A DNA stretch of 18,251 nt from DASPTH01 sp035623515 (GTDB lineage: Bacteria > Actinomycetota > Acidimicrobiia > IMCC26256 > DASPTH01), in the NCBI GenBank assembly GCA_035623515.1, contig DASPTH010000304.1, positions 1 to 18,251 on the forward strand. The letters run 5' to 3'. Below, piece after piece: positions 14,841 to 18,251 of this stretch. The position numbers and the translations under genes are program-made. Numbering within the stretch: position 1 is the stretch's first letter; every line of letters starts with the position of its first letter. The notes beneath the pieces are model-generated. The model ran no database searches. It was not told the origin of the DNA and saw only the letters and a list, made by a program, of their open reading frames with translations.

Positions 14841-15956
14841 CTATTTCATCCGTCGCCGAATTGGAGTCCGAACCGGCGGAGCGTCGGTGAGCTCGTTCAT
14901 CGGACGAAAAGGCGCAACCAGCTGCGCCGCGAACACGGAGAGATGGTGTGCCCGCGCTGGCGCCTGCTCGACGATCAGTGGACGACCGAGCAGCCCGGTG
15001 TCGGTCCTGATCGTCTCCGGCGTGGGGAACACCGCGCGGCCGAAGAGCTGATCCCAGATCGTGAAGGCAAACCCGAGGTTCACGTCCTGCGGCCCGTCGA
15101 GCATGTGATGGATTCGGTGATAGTTCGGGCTGACGAAGATCCGCTCGAGGGGCCCGAACCCGAGGTTCGTATTCGAATGGGCGAAGGCGACGATCGCGGC
15201 GTAGACGACGAGCAGCGTGACGGAGAGCGCGCCGTTGGCGAGGAGTACCACGCCGGGGATCAACGCGACCAGATACGAAACGTGGATCAGTGGGTGGGTG
15301 CGGAAGACGGTCAGCACCGTCATGTCTTCCTGTGAGTGATGGAGTTCGTGGAACCGCCACAGCGCGAGCACGCGGTGATTTGCGAGATGCGCAAACCAGT
15401 TGCACGCATCCATCGCGACGAAGATGGCGGCGAGCGCGGCCCACCGGGGAACCACGCCCAGCCGTGGAAGGACGATCCATGGGAGCGCGGCGCGCGCGAC
15501 CGCCACGAACGCCAGCGTCAACGCGGTCACGAGCGGGACGCACAGAGTGGCGTTCATAACCGCGAACAACACGTCGTGCCGGTGACCGCGCGCGAACAAG
15601 GGGCGCCGCTGCGCGGGTCGTACGCGCTCGACGACGAGGAACACGCCGATGATCGCCAGGGTCGCCGGGCCCGCAACGACCGCGCGGAGGAGCGTCACGG
15701 AGTTGGCAAAGTCGTGACTCCACCCGATCGCCCAACCGACCGCGACGAGGACCACGGCCGTCGCCGCGATCGCACAGGCGGGCAGGTACACGCGCGAAGA
15801 CAGCGCGGTTGCCGGCCGCCGTGTGTCCGAGTCTCCCGGCTGGACCGCCTCGAAGCGCGGCGAGCGGACGGGCGTGACTACTGCGGACAAGATCGGGTCG
15901 CCACCAGCGACAGTCGCATCAGAACGAGACTCCGCCGGTGCCGGCGCTGCCGCCAC
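14841..15956 (-). CDS. fatty acid hydroxylase/sterol desaturase family protein
   Basis: A 371-residue integral membrane di-iron oxygenase. The histidine clusters are complete: HLANH (190-194), HELHH (203-207) and HRIHH (280-284), with further His at 221 and 260. Hydrophobic helices lie near 58-78, 92-110, 131-155, 172-186, 224-240 and 243-259. Such enzymes hydroxylate or desaturate lipids, sterols or carotenoids using O2. The start is uncertain: GTG 15956 overlaps the upstream gene by 38 nt and gives a 50-residue low-complexity tail, while TTG 15890 would begin after that gene's stop. It sits between a secreted protein and DoxX, likely one unit. The substrate cannot be told. Confidence 0.9.
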   Translation of the reverse strand: MAAAPAPAESRSDATVAGGDPILSAVVTPVRSPRFEAVQPGDSDTRRPATALSSRVYLPACAIAATAVVLVAVGWAIGWSHDFANSVTLLRAVVAGPATLAIIGVFLVVERVRPAQRRPLFARGHRHDVLFAVMNATLCVPLVTALTLAFVAVARAALPWIVLPRLGVVPRWAALAAIFVAMDACNWFAHLANHRVLALWRFHELHHSQEDMTVLTVFRTHPLIHVSYLVALIPGVVLLANGALSVTLLVVYAAIVAFAHSNTNLGFGPLERIFVSPNYHRIHHMLDGPQDVNLGFAFTIWDQLFGRAVFPTPETIRTDTGLLGRPLIVEQAPARAHHLSVFAAQLVAPFRPMNELTDAPPVRTPIRRRMK

Positions 15957-16500
15957 TGTTCTTCTTGCCGCCCGGGCTGCTGAGGGTGACCTTCGGGGCC
16001 TGCCAGGTGCCGCCGGAACTCGTCATCCCGACACCGTTGGCCTGGTGGGGCTTGTCGCTGGAGAACAGGAACAATGGATAGCCGTCCTCCGTGACCTGGG
16101 TTCCATCGGCGGTCACGCCGAGCCCCTTCACGCCCTTCCCCGCCGTCGGCTTCGATCCCGCTTTGATGGTCAGCGGCACGAAACCCGCGTCGAGGCACGC
16201 GCCCGTGCACGGCACCGCCTGGTGGTTGTTCACGTGCGTGTAGAGGGTGTGGTTCTTCGAGTTCACGAGGACCGCGCCGAGGCCTTTGACCGTGCCTATG
16301 GACACTGTCGGCTTCTGTGCCGCGGAGGCGGTCGGCATCCCGAGAAGCCCGAATGCGAGCACGCCCGCACACACGGCGGCTCCCAACCGCGCCGACCGGA
16401 CGAGCGTCGAGCGGGGACTACGAACAACAGAAGCCGCTGGGCGCACGACGCGACCTCCAACCAGGCGAGCTACGACAGACAGATCATGCCACTTGCGCAT
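15919..16500 (-). CDS. secreted COG4315-type repeat protein
   Basis: A 193-residue exported protein. A basic N-terminal region (1-38) is followed by a hydrophobic stretch at 39-54 and a signal-peptidase I-like site ASA|AQ after residue 60; there is no lipobox. The mature part has two copies of the COG4315/lipoprotein_15 secreted repeat: about 70-110 (LGAVLVNSKNHTLYTH, then CTGAC with Cys98 and Cys102) and 127-170 (GTQVTEDGYPLFLFSSD). A Gly/Ser-rich tail ends the chain. Function of the family is not established. ATG 16500 is supported by GAGGTGA 4-5 nt upstream. It is divergent from the UBP zinc-finger gene and overlaps the desaturase start. Confidence 0.88.
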   Translation of the reverse strand: MRKWHDLSVVARLVGGRVVRPAASVVRSPRSTLVRSARLGAAVCAGVLAFGLLGMPTASAAQKPTVSIGTVKGLGAVLVNSKNHTLYTHVNNHQAVPCTGACLDAGFVPLTIKAGSKPTAGKGVKGLGVTADGTQVTEDGYPLFLFSSDKPHQANGVGMTSSGGTWQAPKVTLSSPGGKKNSGGSAGTGGVSF

Positions 16501-16827
16501 CCGATCACCTCAGGTCCGAATCCTCGGAGGGGTTACGGAGGGCCGCCCGAAAAGGATTGGGGCCAATTCGGCGGCGGCAGGTCTGCACGACAGCATGACA
16601 GATGGGGTGTCGAGCGCGCCCCTGAAGGCAACGCGCATTGCCGGACGCGCTGCCGTCGCGGACAAGCGGAACCCACTCGATTTCGCCGCGCCCACGACGC
16701 CGCGACTCGCTCTGGGACTCACCCTTCCGTCAGCGAGTCGCGCCCACGCCATCGTCGGGCAACAAGGCGAACGGCGCGGCGCTATGGGTGGGTAACGTGA
16801 ACACGCAACCGGAGAACGGGGTGGCGG
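16501..16827. other. 327-nt divergent intergenic region
   Basis: This lies between the secreted-protein gene (minus) and the zinc-finger gene (plus). It contains the ribosome-binding site of the former, an 11-bp perfect inverted repeat at 16701-16742, and a TAACGT hexamer at 16793-16798 that could be the -10 of the zinc-finger gene. I see no credible coding frame or RNA gene in the rest. Confidence 0.5.
16701..16742. repeat. 11-bp perfect inverted repeat with 20-nt spacer
   Basis: CGCGACTCGCT (16701-16711) is exactly complementary to AGCGAGTCGCG (16732-16742). The repeat stops sharply on both sides. It lies 85 nt upstream of the zinc-finger ATG and could be a stem-loop or a dyad operator. 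Confidence 0.6.
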
Positions 16828-17178
16828 ATGGCAGACGCACGTTCCATCGACACCACGGTGCCGCCGAGCGGCACTGGCTGCGTCGAATGCTTGGCCGGCG
16901 ACGGATGGTGGTTCCATCTCCGGCGCTGCGCGCAGTGCGGGCACATCGGTTGCTGCGATGCGTCGCCTTCCCAGCACGCCAGCAAGCACGCCCAGACCAG
17001 TGGCCATCCGCTCGCGCAGAGCTTCGAGCCGGGCGAGGAGTGGTATTGGGACTACGCGACCGACGAGGAGTACTTCGAGGGGCTTCCCTTGGCGCCTCCT
17101 CGCCATCACCCCGTCGACCAGCCGGTTCCCGGCCCGCAAGGACGTGTGCCACGCGACTGGGAGCGCCAGCTCCATTGA
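16828..17178 (+). CDS. UBP-type zinc-finger protein
   Basis: A 116-residue protein built around a complete ZnF-UBP ligand pattern: Cys18-x2-Cys21, Cys34-x2-Cys37, Cys42, His50, His54 and His60, with the aromatic context GWWFHLRRCAQCGHIGCCD. In eukaryotes this fold grips the C-terminal Gly-Gly of ubiquitin; bacterial copies are small and of unknown role. Residues 66-116 are acidic then Pro/His-rich (EPGEEWYWDYATDEEYFEG), without a second domain. GGGGTGG precedes ATG 16828. It is followed on the same strand by the phosphatase-like gene after 228 nt containing a hairpin, so co-transcription is uncertain. Confidence 0.88.
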   Translation: MADARSIDTTVPPSGTGCVECLAGDGWWFHLRRCAQCGHIGCCDASPSQHASKHAQTSGHPLAQSFEPGEEWYWDYATDEEYFEGLPLAPPRHHPVDQPVPGPQGRVPRDWERQLH

Positions 17179-17207
17179 GGTTGTCGGACTGGAGCGTCGG
17201 GCGGCGA

Positions 17208-17239
17208 GTCGACGGCGTAGGTCATCGACAGCCGTCGAC
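17208..17239. terminator. hairpin after the zinc-finger gene
   Basis: GTCGACGGC (17208-17216) pairs perfectly with GCCGTCGAC (17231-17239) around a 14-nt loop, 30 nt past the zinc-finger stop. No T run follows, so it may instead be a regulatory dyad. Confidence 0.4.
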
Positions 17240-17393
17240 GTCGCTCAAAGACTCGATCGCCGGCCGAGCATCGCACGTCACGCGCGCTTCGACCTCCGTT
17301 TCGCACTGGTGTGAACCTGAAAAACTGCATCACCTCGCCACGTGCTTGTCGCGACCCAACCGGCGGCACGGCTCGGCGATCGGTCGTGCGGTC

Positions 17394-17399
17394 TAGCTT
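17394..17399 (+). promoter_or_regulatory. -10 element of a likely leaderless promoter
   Basis: TAGCTT ends 7 nt before GTG 17407 of the phosphatase-like gene, and the 7-nt gap (GTTTGGC) has no ribosome-binding site. This supports both the promoter and the chosen start. Confidence 0.4.
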
Positions 17400-17406
17400 G
17401 TTTGGC

Positions 17407-17937
17407 GTGCTCGAGATCCGTTCGGTGATCGTGTGCCGGGATTGCCGGATCGCGTGGGAAGTCGACGAACCAGCGCTCTGCAGTAACGCCAGCCATGAAC
17501 AGCGCGAACACGAAGTGCATCGCCATCTCAGCGAGATCGCACTGCCCGACGGCACCAGAGTCACGGCCGTCTCGTTCCATGAACCTTCGCCCTACGAACG
17601 CGAGCTGGTGCCGGACTTCGGCCTGTATCTGGATCGCCGGTGGGAACCACCGTGGGCGCACGAGCATGTCGATTGGCCGGACTTCGGTGTGCCGGCCGAC
17701 AGGTCGGCATTGCGCGCAGCGCTCGAGGGGCTCGTCATGCGTGCGCGAGCTGGCCAGCAGGTCGAGCTCGGCTGCCTCGGTGCGCACGGTCGGACCGGCA
17801 CGGCGCTCGCGTGCGCGGCCGTGCTCACGGGTATCGCCCCGAGCGAAGCCGTGGGATGGGTTCGAATGACCTATTGCGCGAAGGCCGTCGAAACCAGTGA
17901 ACAGGCCGAGTTCGTCGCCACGTTCGCTGCCGACTGA
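17407..17937 (+). CDS. protein-tyrosine-phosphatase-like protein with Cys/His-rich N-terminus
   Basis: A 176-residue protein. The catalytic segment ELGCLGAHGRTGTAL holds the CX5R signature (Cys123, Arg129) of cysteine-based phosphatases, and DWPDFGVP at 89-96 is a textbook WPD loop with general-acid candidate Asp92. The C-terminal WVRMTYCAKAVET matches a phosphatase subfamily I associate with actinobacteria. Unusual is the N-terminal 40 residues, with CRDC (10, 13), Cys25, His30, His35, His38 and His40, which could bind zinc. GTG 17407 is chosen because TAGCTT lies 7 nt upstream; an ATG-less frame opens at 17311 but would add a non-family tail. The substrate, a phosphoprotein or a small phosphate ester, is unknown. 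Confidence 0.82.
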   Translation: MLEIRSVIVCRDCRIAWEVDEPALCSNASHEQREHEVHRHLSEIALPDGTRVTAVSFHEPSPYERELVPDFGLYLDRRWEPPWAHEHVDWPDFGVPADRSALRAALEGLVMRARAGQQVELGCLGAHGRTGTALACAAVLTGIAPSEAVGWVRMTYCAKAVETSEQAEFVATFAAD

Positions 17938-17959
17938 CGCTGGCGTCTGACCCAGGCAT

Positions 17960-17975
17960 CCTCCGGCGGCGGAGG
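17960..17975. terminator. hairpin after the phosphatase-like gene
   Basis: CCTCCG, a GCGG tetraloop and CGGAGG form a compact 6-bp GC stem 22 nt past the stop codon. It lacks a T tract, so termination is plausible rather than certain. Confidence 0.4.
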
Positions 17976-18153
17976 GCAAGTGCGAGTGTGGTGGGCAGCC
18001 GTCGGCGCGATCAGCCAGTCAGGAGAGAACGGTCGGGGACACGACACCGAAGCCACCTGGACCCTGTGACCTGGTGTGATGGACGTCACCGGGTTGCGAC
18101 AACTGCTACGCGCTCGCGCGTCGGCTCCGCGGTGGTGGTGAGGAGACAAGCGG

Positions 18154-18251
18154 GTGGATGATTTCGCGATGGCCAACATCTTCACCCATGTTCCTCATCC
18201 ACATATCGCCCACCGCTCGGCGAAGGGTCCGCCGAAGGTTCACGACCAGTT
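18154..18251 (+). CDS. unidentified protein, N-terminal fragment
   Basis: An open frame begins at GTG 18154, 7 nt after AGGAGA, and runs off the right edge after 32 full codons; ATG 18169 is a second in-frame start. The visible sequence starts DDFAMANIFTHVPHPHIAHR and continues with a Lys/Pro/Gly-containing, His-rich segment. No family is recognised from this short piece. The good ribosome-binding site and lack of a competing gene make it likely real. Confidence 0.45.
   Translation, partial: MDDFAMANIFTHVPHPHIAHRSAKGPPKVHDQ

Noticed and set aside
16505..16530. tRNA-like T-arm string near GGTCCGAATCCT
   Set aside because: The T-loop lacks the TTC core and no acceptor or anticodon arm can be paired around it on either strand.
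17871..18185. A 104-codon minus-strand frame near the right edge
   Set aside because: It overlaps the phosphatase end and the GTG 18154 gene start, is low-complexity Ser/Pro/Arg/His, and has no family features.

Overview
This window is high-GC DNA, densely packed with genes, from an actinobacterial-type genome. The supporting signs are frequent GTG/TTG starts, 4-bp ATGA/GTGA gene overlaps, several likely leaderless transcripts (a -10 hexamer 6-7 nt before the start codon), and protein families common in Acidimicrobiia and mycobacteria. The lineage is inferred from gene content; no marker gene is present.

Left part (1-9712): an acyl-CoA and small-molecule catabolism neighbourhood. It starts with a truncated enoyl-CoA hydratase (minus) divergent from a MaoC-type hot-dog protein. 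Next comes a minus-strand pair, an unusual crotonase followed by a D-aminoacylase-like amidohydrolase, divergent from an AMP-forming acyl-CoA ligase. A second minus-strand set follows: an SDR, then a class II aldolase and a metal-dependent amidohydrolase that share a good sigma70-type promoter at 7137-7165. The plus strand then carries a VOC protein, a translationally coupled 75-residue helical protein and an MBL-fold hydrolase preceded by a possible 25-codon leader ORF. Several of these enzymes lack textbook catalytic residues (crotonase Glu pair, MaoC Asp/His, aldolase Glu, two aminoacylase metal ligands), so the family names should not be read as proven reactions.

Middle (9749-14260): a 48-residue single-pass membrane protein, a DinB/DUF664-type protein, and a 1,122-residue cyclase-homology/AAA/TPR STAND protein. 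This last gene is bracketed by two copies of a 48-bp imperfect palindrome in inverted orientation (10623-10670 and 14213-14260, 46 of 48 identical), which is the most distinctive non-coding structure in the window.

Right part (14336-18251): a minus-strand envelope group (secreted COG4315-type protein, fatty acid hydroxylase/sterol desaturase, DoxX). Divergent from it is a plus-strand pair: a small UBP-type zinc-finger protein, and a tyrosine-phosphatase-like protein with a Cys/His-rich N-terminus, a WPD loop and a CX5R active site. The window closes with the first codons of an unidentified plus-strand gene. I saw no CRISPR array, rRNA, convincing tRNA, transposase or phage gene.
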